41,972 bases of DNA from Pseudomonadota bacterium (GCA_030917485.1 JAUPUP010000191.1:1-41972); one strand, 5' to 3'; positions 10,230 through 19,742 are shown, counted from the stretch's first letter. The notes: generated by a model not told the origin, from the sequence alone. Translations and numbers: made by a program.

Positions 10230-11456
10230 ATGGTTATTAATATGAAATGGTTATTATTAATTTTATCGGTTGTGAGTTTTTCTGCAACTGCAGTTAATTC
10301 AAATGAAGTACGGCAAAATATTAATGGTTTAATGGATAAGATTAATCATCTGAATCAAGATTTGCAGCAAAAGCAACGACAGCAAAAAAATTTGGATAAT
10401 GCCATTAATGATTCGGATACGGCAATTAGTCAGTCAGAGCAAATTTTACGCGACTTAAAAAATCAGCGGAATATGGATATAGAGCAGCTAAAGGAAATAT
10501 CTGCGGTTCTACCTGAAATTGAGAGCACTACCGCATTAATTCAAAAAAATGTAAAAACGGCGATAGCTATAATATATCAGCAAACGCTACAACTGAGAAA
10601 TGACTCGGTTATGCCGAGCAATAATACCTTAGATAATAAGCGTAAGCAAATGTATTTACTTAGCTTATTAGATGTGGAATCAAAAAAATATCAACAGCTT
10701 CAAGTTAAACTTGATCAATTAAGCAGTTTAAATAATAAATTAAATCAGGAAGTAGCAAGGCTTAACCAGCGTTTAGAAACGACTACGCAAAAACAGCAGC
10801 AATTAATGGTGCAAAAACGAGCAAAAATTAATCAAGCGCAGCAGTTAGATGCCCAAATTGCCCTAGAGCAAAAAGAATTGGTTGGGTTTAACCAAAAACA
10901 GGCAGAATTAAACCGACTTCTCACAGCCTTGGGCAAAGATGCTGTTGATTCGTCGACTAAAGTTGTACGGAATAATAATACTGGTTCGGTTGCAGCGCCG
11001 ACTTCTGCAACCGCATATAAGTCATCAAATGTGCGTTATAATGATACAAATATGCTTGATAGTAATGCGGATAATAGTCAGTTTTTTAGGCGTAAACTAG
11101 CGAAACCATTAAATACTAAGGTTTTAATTCCGTATGGAGTGTTAAGGCATGGGGTAAGAAATACCGGTGTATTGTATACTGCGCCCAATAATAATGCGGT
11201 TTTTGCTGTTTCAGATGGAGTGGTTATGTATGCAAGTGAGCTGCCTGGTTTGGGTATGGTTATAGTTATAAATCATGGCAACCATTATATGTCAACTTAT
11301 GGTGGAGTATTGCCCAAAGTTAAAAAAGGACAAAAAGTAACTACCGGGCAAATTATTGCTACTTCTGGCAGTACCACTAATCAGCCCATGGGTGGCGTAT
11401 ACTTTGAACTACGTCATTTAGGACAGCCGGTTAATCCAGGTGAACTAGCGAATTAG
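10230..11456 (+). CDS. EnvC-like murein hydrolase activator, M23 domain
   Basis: Signal peptide, long Q-rich coiled coil, C-terminal VYASELPGLGMVIVINHGNHYMSTYGGV...GQIIATSGSTTNQPMGGVYFELRHLGQPVNP. Confidence 0.88.
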   Translation: MVINMKWLLLILSVVSFSATAVNSNEVRQNINGLMDKINHLNQDLQQKQRQQKNLDNAINDSDTAISQSEQILRDLKNQRNMDIEQLKEISAVLPEIESTTALIQKNVKTAIAIIYQQTLQLRNDSVMPSNNTLDNKRKQMYLLSLLDVESKKYQQLQVKLDQLSSLNNKLNQEVARLNQRLETTTQKQQQLMVQKRAKINQAQQLDAQIALEQKELVGFNQKQAELNRLLTALGKDAVDSSTKVVRNNNTGSVAAPTSATAYKSSNVRYNDTNMLDSNADNSQFFRRKLAKPLNTKVLIPYGVLRHGVRNTGVLYTAPNNNAVFAVSDGVVMYASELPGLGMVIVINHGNHYMSTYGGVLPKVKKGQKVTTGQIIATSGSTTNQPMGGVYFELRHLGQPVNPGELAN

Positions 11457-11530
11457 AACTATAGCCAGTTTATTTAAGAAGGTATGATGTAATTAAAGGC
11501 ATACAAAATTTTAGAATAAATTTAGACAAA

Positions 11531-11620
11531 TTGTTTGGGCGCAAAGCGCTTCGGCAGATATTTATTCACTACCAAGCGTTTCAACGCAAAGTATTCCAAC
11601 ACACAGTGTTTCGGCTGGGA
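11531..11620 (+). repeat. Degenerate 15-bp tandem repeat at 5' end of flippase gene
   Basis: TTGTTTGGGCGCAAA/GCGCTTCGGCAGATA/TTTATTCACTACCAA/GCGTTTCAACGCAAA/GTATTCCAACACACA/GTGTTTCGGCTGGGA. Confidence 0.65.
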
Positions 11621-12868
11621 TTTATTCATGTTTTTGTAGCGAGTATTATATCTCAGTTAGTTGCTTTTAGTGGTTCTATTATTTATGTGCGAATGATGGG
11701 GCAGCATCAGTTTGGATTGTATGCTTTTGCTTATACAGTTATTTCATTTTTTTTATTGCTCAATGGTTTTGGCGCAGCAAGCGGAGTGCTCCAGTTTGTC
11801 AGTCGTTCTAAAAATCACGAAGAATCATTAGCTTATCTCAAATATGCTATGCATTTAGGTATAGTATTTAATTGTGTTTTATCTGCTGGTATATTTTTAT
11901 ATGCTCTGTTTATACCGCTGCCATTAAGTGGAGTAAAGCCAGTACTATGTTTAATGGCTTTTTTCCCTATTGGTCGTCTCTATATTGATGTGTACCAAGC
12001 TTATCTAAGGGCGGTGGGACAAAATCATCTGTTGGCTAAATTTTCAATTTCAGTTAATTTAATGTTGTTGGTAAGTAATGTAATCGGTATTTATTGTGCT
12101 GGGTTAACCGGATTTATTATTGCCACTTACGTTAGCTATATTGTAATGTTTTGTTTGTCTGTATTTGTATATAAATTACCTAATGTATTTAAAATTAAGC
12201 CCGCTTTGGGAAATGGGCAAGCTCATATAATTAGGCAAAAAATTAATAAAAAAGAATTTGTCGGTTATTCGGTATATATTACTGTGGGTAACGCGTTTTC
12301 ACAATTATTATTCATATTAGATATTATAATTCTTGGCTATATAGTCAAAGATGCTGCGGTTGTTGCTAAATATAAGGTGGCAACAGTAATTCCTTTTGCA
12401 ATTAATTTTATCCCCGGTATTGTGAGCACTTTGTGTTATCCATATTTTGCTAAGAATGCGAATAATTTACACTATGTAAAGGAATTAAAGCAGCGATTGC
12501 AAAAAATAATGTTTGGGTTTAGCTTAAGCTTAAGCATCTTATTAATTGTGTTAGCCAAACCGATAATAACCATAATCTTTGGTGATACATATCAAGACAG
12601 TGTCGTGCCGTTCCAGATATTGTCTTTTGGCTTTTGGATTTTAGCTACATTTAGAAATATAAACGGAAATGTATTAGCAAGCTTAGGCAAAGCTAAGTTG
12701 TCTATGTGGTTAAATGTTGGTATTGTTGTTATTAATGTTTTATTGACAGTTATCCTGGTAAATTATTTTGGTATAATAGGGGCTGCAGTTGGAGTTGTGT
12801 TAATTTATACGCTATCTAGTGTGATAGCATCTTTAGTTTTGCGTAGAATTTTATATATTAAAGAGTAA
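11531..12868 (+). CDS. Polysaccharide biosynthesis protein / oligosaccharide flippase (MATE/Wzx-like)
   Basis: Multi-TM; FVASIISQLVAFSGSIIYVRMMGQHQFGLYAFAYTVISF typical of this family. TTG start; the true start could be upstream. Confidence 0.8.
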   Translation: MFGRKALRQIFIHYQAFQRKVFQHTVFRLGFIHVFVASIISQLVAFSGSIIYVRMMGQHQFGLYAFAYTVISFFLLLNGFGAASGVLQFVSRSKNHEESLAYLKYAMHLGIVFNCVLSAGIFLYALFIPLPLSGVKPVLCLMAFFPIGRLYIDVYQAYLRAVGQNHLLAKFSISVNLMLLVSNVIGIYCAGLTGFIIATYVSYIVMFCLSVFVYKLPNVFKIKPALGNGQAHIIRQKINKKEFVGYSVYITVGNAFSQLLFILDIIILGYIVKDAAVVAKYKVATVIPFAINFIPGIVSTLCYPYFAKNANNLHYVKELKQRLQKIMFGFSLSLSILLIVLAKPIITIIFGDTYQDSVVPFQILSFGFWILATFRNINGNVLASLGKAKLSMWLNVGIVVINVLLTVILVNYFGIIGAAVGVVLIYTLSSVIASLVLRRILYIKE

Positions 12869-12960
12869 AAATATGAAATATTATCTATAATATATTTCTA
12901 CTGTTTATACGGGTTATAATATAAAAAACATGTTTGTTTCAGATAGGGGGGCTAGATATA

Positions 12961-13515
12961 ATGTTTAAAGAAGCAGGGTTAGATTTAGATAGGTTGTATT
13001 ATATTGCGTTAATTCCACCTCAACCGATTCAGGACGATGTGTTAGAGTTTCAACATATTGCTGAGACAAAATTTGAGCATGAAGTTACTTTGCATTCTCC
13101 ACCACATATAACTTTAATTCCGCCGTTTAATGTTAGTGAAGATGAATTAAAGCCATTAATGGAGGGAATTTCAACAGCTCTTAAGGATAATCACGCCCCT
13201 TTTGAAGCAAATATTAATCGATTTTATCATTTGCATAATCGAACTATAATGCTTGAACTATATAAAAATAAAGAGCTGGATTCCTTATTTAATGACGTTA
13301 TGCTAGCGGTTAGTGCAGTAACTTTTAATCATAACCATAGTAAGTTTGTGCCACATATTACTATTGCCAACCGAGATTTAAGTCCAGATCTTTTTGATAA
13401 AGCATTTACCTATTTTAGTCATATTCCATATAGCCGTAGTTTTATGTGTAATGAAGTAGTATTGTTCCATTTTAAAGATGGAAAATGGAAGATAGTGAAA
13501 AAATTTATGCTATAA
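12961..13515 (+). CDS. 2'-5' RNA ligase family / 2H phosphoesterase
   Basis: Two HxT motifs: SPPHITLIPPF and FVPHITIANRDL. ORF track starts at TTG 12934; ATG 12961 preferred (G-rich SD-like sequence upstream). Confidence 0.85.
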   Translation: MFKEAGLDLDRLYYIALIPPQPIQDDVLEFQHIAETKFEHEVTLHSPPHITLIPPFNVSEDELKPLMEGISTALKDNHAPFEANINRFYHLHNRTIMLELYKNKELDSLFNDVMLAVSAVTFNHNHSKFVPHITIANRDLSPDLFDKAFTYFSHIPYSRSFMCNEVVLFHFKDGKWKIVKKFML

Positions 13516-13585
13516 TCCAACAAATGATTCTTCAGTAAATAATTGCCAAGCAACAAAAATTAGATTGTTATGTTATTAATTATAT

Positions 13586-14602
13586 TTGTTAATAAGGGTA
13601 TGTGTAGATTTTATGATACCATCAAAAAAGAAGGTTGATAGTATTGGTGAGAAATTACGACTAATTCCAAATGACGAAGAATCACTGGATATATTGTCTG
13701 CTTGGCGTGGCAGTTATATATACCCCTTAGGGCTTGCATTCAATTTATTAAAAAGATATACTGACAAAATAGGCAATAATGCTGTGTATGGGCAACGCTT
13801 AAAGAGAGTCAACTCTATTTTGCATAAATTAAACCGGATGCCAGATATTAAATTATCTAGAATGCAGGATATTGGTGGATGTAGGGTTATATTGAGTGAT
13901 TATGAACAGCTTAGAAAATTATATTTAAACTTAAGAAAAAGTAGCTCAATCTTACCCAACTATAAAGATTATATAACCTACCCTAAAGCAGATGGATATC
14001 GCGGTATCCACTTAATTTACCAATGCAATAGTAAAAACTCCAATCATAATGGCTTAAAAATTGAACTTCAATTAAGAACTAAGCTGCAGCATGCATGGGC
14101 TACTGCGGTGGAAATTGTTGATTTATTTGAAGGTGAACAATTAAAATTAGGTAGAGGCAGCGCAGAATGGAGCAGGCTGTTTTATTTAATTGCTGATGAA
14201 TTTGCCCGGTTAGAGAATTTGCCATTTCATGACAACACCATAAAAAATAGAACTGATGAAATTAAGCAATTATGTAATCACTTAAATATTGTTGGTAAAC
14301 TAAAGGGTTACACGAGCACGATAGAATCAAAAGATTTGAATTCTAAGCGCACCATGGATTTTGAATTTTGTATTTTAGTGATACACAATAAGTTTGGATA
14401 CACAACACTATGGAGGGTTAATGATCAAGCTAAAGCTCTAAATTTATATATTGAATTCGAAAAATCATTCATGGATTCTCCTGAAATTAATGTTTTAATG
14501 GTTAAAATGTCATCAATTAAGCAAATAAAAGCGGCCTATCCTAATTATTTTGCCAATTCTCGGCGGTTTCTTGAAAATTTAACTACTATTTTGAATACTT
14601 AA
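13586..14602 (+). CDS. RelA/SpoT-domain (p)ppGpp-synthetase-like protein
   Basis: RMQDIGGCRVILSD, YITYPKADGYRGIHLIY, IELQLRTKLQHAWATAVEIVD. No HD hydrolase or TGS domain seen. Actual start may be ATG 13613. Confidence 0.88.
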   Translation: MLIRVCVDFMIPSKKKVDSIGEKLRLIPNDEESLDILSAWRGSYIYPLGLAFNLLKRYTDKIGNNAVYGQRLKRVNSILHKLNRMPDIKLSRMQDIGGCRVILSDYEQLRKLYLNLRKSSSILPNYKDYITYPKADGYRGIHLIYQCNSKNSNHNGLKIELQLRTKLQHAWATAVEIVDLFEGEQLKLGRGSAEWSRLFYLIADEFARLENLPFHDNTIKNRTDEIKQLCNHLNIVGKLKGYTSTIESKDLNSKRTMDFEFCILVIHNKFGYTTLWRVNDQAKALNLYIEFEKSFMDSPEINVLMVKMSSIKQIKAAYPNYFANSRRFLENLTTILNT

Positions 14603-14632
14603 GTAATAATTTGATAGTACAAAATAATATCA

Positions 14633-14658
14633 GGCTCTTTCTGAAAACTAGTGGGTAG
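14633..14658. repeat. Solo sequence resembling an ISL3-family terminal inverted repeat
   Basis: GGCTCTTTCTGAAAACTAGTGGGTAG; ISL3 ends characteristically begin GGCTCTT. No partner end found nearby. Confidence 0.4.
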
Positions 14659-14687
14659 CAAAATAAATTAATTTCTAAAATAGTAAT

Positions 14688-14812
14688 ATACTCAAAGTAT
14701 TTGAATGTTGGACTAAGAATATTGCAATAAATTGCGACGACATGTACGAATTAGTACATGAGGAGCAATTTATAAAATATGACAAAGTCCAGCTTTCAAA
14801 GACGAAGAGTAT
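14688..14812. repeat. MITE-like imperfect palindrome related to the 8200-8343 element
   Basis: Arms ATACTC...TTTGAA..TGGACT...AATTGC...CATGTAC / GTACATG..GCAATT...AGTCCA..TTCAAA...GAGTAT; shares GTACATGAGGA and TATGACAnAGT blocks with the first element. Confidence 0.65.
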
Positions 14813-14903
14813 AGATTAAAATCTTTCCTATAATATTATTTATGGGGAAATTAATTGCACGTGACAGTAATACCAGGTTATAACAATATTTACGGCTAAA
14901 CTT

Positions 14904-16568
14904 ATGACGCAAGAATTTAGTATAGGAAGAATACTACAACAAGCAATATACGAAGATAAACAATTCTTTTTTTATATTGCAAGTTATTCAATTGTAGTTG
15001 CTATAATTAACTTATCCATGCCAATATCAATACAGCTCTTAATAAACAGCATTGCTAATACAGCATTAATTCAGCCAATTTTAATAATTGGTCTGATTTT
15101 AACATTTTTATTGGGATTTTCAGCTATCCTTAGTGTTATGCAAAAACATTTACTAGAGATTTATAAACAACATTCATTTGTTCGATTATCCTCTGAAATG
15201 TTTATTAAATCTATCAATACTGAATACAAAGAATTTAGAAGATGTAATACAACTGATTTAAGCAGTCATTACTTTGATATTTTTAATATTCAGCAATCTG
15301 CCTCAGTTTTAGTAATGGAAGGATTTATTTCATTGCTGCAAATACTAATCTGTTTCACCCTTTCCAGCGTTTACCACCCATACTTCATGGTTATGAATAT
15401 AATAGCTTTAATCATAATTTGGTTATCCTGGAGAGCTTTTAAAAATCGTGCAATAAAACTCTCAATCCAACGCTCTGAGTCAAAGTATAGAGTTTTTGGC
15501 TGGCTTAATGATGTCTTTCGTTTAAATAGCCATTTTAAATCAAAAATAACCAAGAATTATGCATTAGCTAAAAGTTTTAATTTAATTGATGAATATATTA
15601 CTATGCGAAAAAACTCATGGAGAATATCTTTAACCCAATTAAGTATTCTCACTACGCTATATGTGGTGCTAGCCATTGCACTGTTTGTAGTTGGTTCTAT
15701 CTTAGTTATTAAGGGACAATTAAGCTTAGGACAGTTAATTGCCGCTGAAATTTTATATAATGTAGCTTTATTTAGCTCTTCAAAACTTAGTAACTATTTT
15801 GATTTGTATTATAGCCTAGTTGCTTCTGCAGATGAATTAGATCATATTTTTGTACTACCTAATGAAAAAAATTTAGATAATAAAACATATGTGATAACAG
15901 AAACTAACGCTGAGAATATTTTAACTCTGTCTAACCTTACTTATAAGGATTACTCTAACACTACTTATACATTTGACTTTAAGATCAAACCACTCTCAAG
16001 TAATTTAATTATTAGCAATAATGACGATCAAAAAAATATTTTACTTGGCTTAATTAGTAATACCATACGCCCAAGTAGTGGAGGAATTGAATTTTATAAT
16101 TATCACTATAGAGACTTTAATGCTCAAGAGTTAAGAGATAATTTATGGTTTATAGATAGTTCAGATATATTTTCCTGTACTATATATGAGTATCTAACGC
16201 ATGGTTACAATAATGTATCAGATACTGAAATTAATAATGCTCTTGAACTGACCGCATTAAAGAATGCCATTTATAATTTGCCAGATGATCTTGAAACTAA
16301 TTTAGTTGGCAATGGATTTCCCTTACACAACAATCATATTATACAACTAAAAATCGCGAGAGCAATATTATATGAACCAAAAATACTTATTATCACCGAC
16401 GTCTTATATAAGCTATGCCAAGACTTACAGTTAAGCATCTTAAGATATATTAAACAGTGTACAAATATTACTCTTATTCATATTTCTTATGCACAGAATC
16501 AGCTACATATTAAACATAAATATGATAGCGTAGTCAATCTTGATAATCATTTTATACAAGAAGCTTAA
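14904..16568 (+). CDS. ABC transporter membrane/NBD fusion with degenerate nucleotide-binding domain
   Basis: Six-TM exporter-like N-terminus; C-terminus aligns by eye with an ABC NBD (ISNTIRPSSGGIEFYNYHYRDF; IARAILYEPKILIITDV) but lacks a recognisable Walker A GxxGxGK[ST] and LSGGQ. Confidence 0.8.
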   Translation: MTQEFSIGRILQQAIYEDKQFFFYIASYSIVVAIINLSMPISIQLLINSIANTALIQPILIIGLILTFLLGFSAILSVMQKHLLEIYKQHSFVRLSSEMFIKSINTEYKEFRRCNTTDLSSHYFDIFNIQQSASVLVMEGFISLLQILICFTLSSVYHPYFMVMNIIALIIIWLSWRAFKNRAIKLSIQRSESKYRVFGWLNDVFRLNSHFKSKITKNYALAKSFNLIDEYITMRKNSWRISLTQLSILTTLYVVLAIALFVVGSILVIKGQLSLGQLIAAEILYNVALFSSSKLSNYFDLYYSLVASADELDHIFVLPNEKNLDNKTYVITETNAENILTLSNLTYKDYSNTTYTFDFKIKPLSSNLIISNNDDQKNILLGLISNTIRPSSGGIEFYNYHYRDFNAQELRDNLWFIDSSDIFSCTIYEYLTHGYNNVSDTEINNALELTALKNAIYNLPDDLETNLVGNGFPLHNNHIIQLKIARAILYEPKILIITDVLYKLCQDLQLSILRYIKQCTNITLIHISYAQNQLHIKHKYDSVVNLDNHFIQEA

Positions 16569-16569
16569 A

Positions 16570-17673
16570 ATGCTAAATAAAAATAAGCTTTTTCCTCAGC
16601 AGGATTACGATACTAAACAATTCTCAAATATTCAAGGTATAGATATACCTCGAGTATTTCCGCGCTTAACTACACTTCTAATTATCTTGTTGATTTTTGT
16701 AATTAGCTGCATGTTTTTACCATGGATACAAACATCCAAAGGCAGCGGAGCAATAACAACGATAAGCCCTCGAGATAGACTGCAACAAATAATTGCACCA
16801 GTTACCGGTCGTGTTGAGAAATGGTATGTTCGAGATGGTTCTAGAGTAAGAGATGGAGATAAAATAGTTGAGATTAGTGATATTGACCCACAAAACATTG
16901 AACGGATAAATAATGAAATTTCGGCGACACAAGAGCGTCTTGAAACAGCCAAGATTGCAACTAAATTAGCACTCAAAAATTATAATCGGCAAAAAATTTT
17001 ATTCGACAATGGTCTAACCTCTAGAAAAGAAATGGAAGCGGCTAATATAAATTATCAAAAGTCACTCGGTGATCAGAAATATTATGAGACTCTTTTGATT
17101 AAGTCGCAAGCAATGTTACGTCGTCAAGAAAATCAATTAATTACAGCTACGCGTGATGGTTATATTACTGGAACGCTTTCTAGTTCTGACTCCCTAGTTG
17201 TAAAAGCTGGGGATTCTTTAGCTACATTTGTTCCTGATACTAACGATATTGTGGTTGAATTATATATTACTGGTACCGATATTCCATTAGTCAAAATTGG
17301 ACAGAATGTGAGATTGATATTTGATGGGTGGCCGTCAGTCCAATTTAGCGGGTGGCCATCAGTATCAATAGGAACATTTCCGGGGGTAGTAAAATTTGTT
17401 GACTATACTGCTAATGCTAATGGTTTATTTAGAGTAATAGTTACCCAAGATCCCAAATCTGAAATTGAGTGGCCAAATAAAGCTTATTTACGCCTTGGAA
17501 CTAAAACGTTAGGTTATATTCAAATGAATCAAGTTCGTTTAGGGTTTGAATTATGGCGTCAAATTAACGGTTTCCCAATATCAATCAATGATAAGCAAAA
17601 TAGTTTTAAAATACAAGGTGTTGGATCTGAGAAACAAGGTCTTAGCTCTGAGAATCGGGATCAAAAAAAATAA
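16570..17673 (+). CDS. HlyD-family periplasmic adaptor (membrane fusion protein)
   Basis: Single N-terminal TM; IIAPVTGRVEKWYVRDGSRVRDGDKIVEISD lipoyl-like domain; GDSLATFVPD...VRLIFDGWP. ATG 16570 preferred over track start 16540. Confidence 0.9.
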   Translation: MLNKNKLFPQQDYDTKQFSNIQGIDIPRVFPRLTTLLIILLIFVISCMFLPWIQTSKGSGAITTISPRDRLQQIIAPVTGRVEKWYVRDGSRVRDGDKIVEISDIDPQNIERINNEISATQERLETAKIATKLALKNYNRQKILFDNGLTSRKEMEAANINYQKSLGDQKYYETLLIKSQAMLRRQENQLITATRDGYITGTLSSSDSLVVKAGDSLATFVPDTNDIVVELYITGTDIPLVKIGQNVRLIFDGWPSVQFSGWPSVSIGTFPGVVKFVDYTANANGLFRVIVTQDPKSEIEWPNKAYLRLGTKTLGYIQMNQVRLGFELWRQINGFPISINDKQNSFKIQGVGSEKQGLSSENRDQKK

Positions 17674-19085
17674 TGTACAAAAATATCTTACCTACTGTTA
17701 TGTTGGTTGTTCTTAGTAAAAATGTTATTGCACATGATCTTTTTATTAGTAATTTGGACTCTAGTATAAATAAATGCTACCCTAAAATACTCAATTCGAT
17801 TATTCAACAAGAAATTAATCAAAGTGAGGTTACTAAGAATAAATCTCCGTTTGATACGCGCTTAAATAGTGATGCTACACAAAGAGAGGGTAATGCTTAT
17901 AATACGTCCTATCAAAAAGTTGCTTTAGAAAAAAGGTTCTATGATTCTCCGATAACTGCTTATACCGGTTTTGATATTTCAAATGGCTATACCCCGCAGT
18001 ATGACTCTGCACAAATTACCTCTGCTCAAGGACGCGAGTTTGTAGGACTTAAGCTAAATCTTCTTAGTGGCTTTGCCATTGATAAAGAACGGTTAGATTT
18101 ATATAGTACAATCCTAGACTCAGATAAGGCTCGGTATGAAATAGAATTATCCAAACTAATTGTTAAAACTGATGCAGCAAAATCTTATATTGCATGGATC
18201 ATTGCTGGTGCTGAGCTAAAAGCATACGAGAAACTTTTAACCATCGCTGAAAAACGCCAGAAAGCCCTAGAAAAACGATTTAAACATGGTGATATTTCTA
18301 AAATATCCCTAACTGAAAATTATAATTATATATTAAAACGTAAAATTAAAGTAATGTCGGCAAAAGATTATTTCAACAAGTCTTCGCTAGAGTTATCTAT
18401 GTTTTATCGTGATTCTAATTGTGAAATAGAAACTTTAGATGAGAGTTTTTTACCTAGCGAACTACCCAAAGATAAAACATTGGAAAGCGCATCCGATCTT
18501 GAAGAAATAAATGCAGCTATTCGCAATAGACCAGAATTTAAAGTAATCGAGACCCAGTTAGAAAAGATTCTTAAAGAGCAGGAATATGCACGAACATCAA
18601 TGCTGCCAAAACTGGAACTAAATGTTAAATATAATCAAAATAATTCACCGACATCAACAACAAGCTACTTTACCATCAATCAACAAGAAATGGTGGCTGC
18701 AGCTAATTTTTCTTTGCCATTAGAGCGGAGTACCGGTAAAGGTCTATCCAGTGCAGCTTCACAAAAAATGGCTAAATTATTAAATGAGCGAAAATTTTTG
18801 GTAGACCAAGTTGCAACAAAAATTAAGGCTCTACATTATACTGTTAATAATACTGCGCAACAGATAACTCTAGCGCACAGCGAGTATGCTTTATCTGAAA
18901 AATTGGTTATTGCAGAAAATCAAAGAATTAATAATGGTGATAGCAATTTCTTTATGTTAAATGCACGTGAAGAAAATATGACAAATTCGTATTTATCTTA
19001 TTTAAACAGCTTATATGAAAACTACAAAGCAACTATTGAATATAATTTCTTAAATGGCAAAAATATAGATTTAAATACTATGTGA
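17673..19085 (+). CDS. TolC-like outer membrane efflux protein
   Basis: Signal peptide then OEP-like helical repeats (ERLDLYSTILDSDKARYEIELSKLIVKTDAAKSYIAWI; RPEFKVIETQLEKILKEQEYARTSMLPKLEL). Confidence 0.88.
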   Translation: MYKNILPTVMLVVLSKNVIAHDLFISNLDSSINKCYPKILNSIIQQEINQSEVTKNKSPFDTRLNSDATQREGNAYNTSYQKVALEKRFYDSPITAYTGFDISNGYTPQYDSAQITSAQGREFVGLKLNLLSGFAIDKERLDLYSTILDSDKARYEIELSKLIVKTDAAKSYIAWIIAGAELKAYEKLLTIAEKRQKALEKRFKHGDISKISLTENYNYILKRKIKVMSAKDYFNKSSLELSMFYRDSNCEIETLDESFLPSELPKDKTLESASDLEEINAAIRNRPEFKVIETQLEKILKEQEYARTSMLPKLELNVKYNQNNSPTSTTSYFTINQQEMVAAANFSLPLERSTGKGLSSAASQKMAKLLNERKFLVDQVATKIKALHYTVNNTAQQITLAHSEYALSEKLVIAENQRINNGDSNFFMLNAREENMTNSYLSYLNSLYENYKATIEYNFLNGKNIDLNTM

Positions 19086-19198
19086 ATTTATCAAACTCAG
19101 ACGTTTAGTTGGTTCCGACTTAGAACTCCAGCAAGGATTTTTTGAAAAGTCCTAACTTTGGCACTATAATATTCGCCAAGTCTCAGCGTACTTAAATA

Positions 19199-19216
19199 TA
19201 GTTGCAATTACAACTA
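19199..19216. promoter_or_regulatory. Palindromic operator-like site 1 upstream of MarR gene
   Basis: TAGTTGCAATTACAACTA, 18-bp near-perfect palindrome. Confidence 0.75.
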
Positions 19217-19232
19217 TTGTGGGTTATACTAA

Positions 19233-19250
19233 TGGTTGTAATTACAACTA
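19233..19250. promoter_or_regulatory. Palindromic operator-like site 2 upstream of MarR gene
   Basis: TGGTTGTAATTACAACTA, same motif as site 1, 34 bp downstream. Confidence 0.75.
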
Positions 19251-19319
19251 TTCTAAGGGATTATATTTATTATAGCAAACCAATTAACCAATACTATCTT
19301 ACGCGACATTGATACTCTT

Positions 19320-19742
19320 GTGCGGGAAATTCATGCGCTTTATGAATCAAAATTTAAAAACTATGATCTTCAACGGGGACAGTTTATTTTTTTGACTCGG
19401 ATATATGAAAATCCAGGAATTAGTTTAACCCATCTTTCTTATGAACTCAAATTGGATAAAACAACAATAACCAGAGCAATACAAAAGCTAATTGATTCGG
19501 GATACCTGATTAAACAGCAGGATGAAAGTGATAAAAGGGTGTGGCATTTGTTTTCTACTGATAAATGCAAGAAATTATACCATGATATAATAGCAGAAAA
19601 AAATCGAATGATTTCAATTTGTTTCAATGGAGTATCTGAGGGTGAAAGTGATATTTTCAGAAAAATAGTTAATGTCATATTAAACAATATTAGCAATGAA
19701 TGGGATAAAACAATTAATAAAAATATAACAACTGGAGAGTAA
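19320..19742 (+). CDS. MarR-family transcriptional regulator
   Basis: FLTRIYENPGISLTHLSYELKLDKTTITRAIQKLIDSGYLIKQQDESDKRVWHLFSTDKC winged HTH. Start uncertain; reading frame extends upstream to about 19269 (ATT, with AAGGGA 8 nt upstream). Confidence 0.9.
   Translation: MREIHALYESKFKNYDLQRGQFIFLTRIYENPGISLTHLSYELKLDKTTITRAIQKLIDSGYLIKQQDESDKRVWHLFSTDKCKKLYHDIIAEKNRMISICFNGVSEGESDIFRKIVNVILNNISNEWDKTINKNITTGE

Noticed and set aside
17326-17373. GGGTGGCCGTCAGT.../GGGTGGCCATCAGT 24-bp repeat (DGWPSVQF/SGWPSVSI) in the HlyD-like protein
   Set aside because: A paired GWP motif followed by GTFPGVV appears to be a normal feature of this adaptor subfamily, so not counted as a lineage-specific tandem duplication.
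19128-19150. AGGATTTTTTGAAAAGTCCT palindrome after tolC-like gene as a terminator
   Set aside because: T-run is within the stem instead of after it, and the pairing is AT-rich with mismatches; too weak to call.
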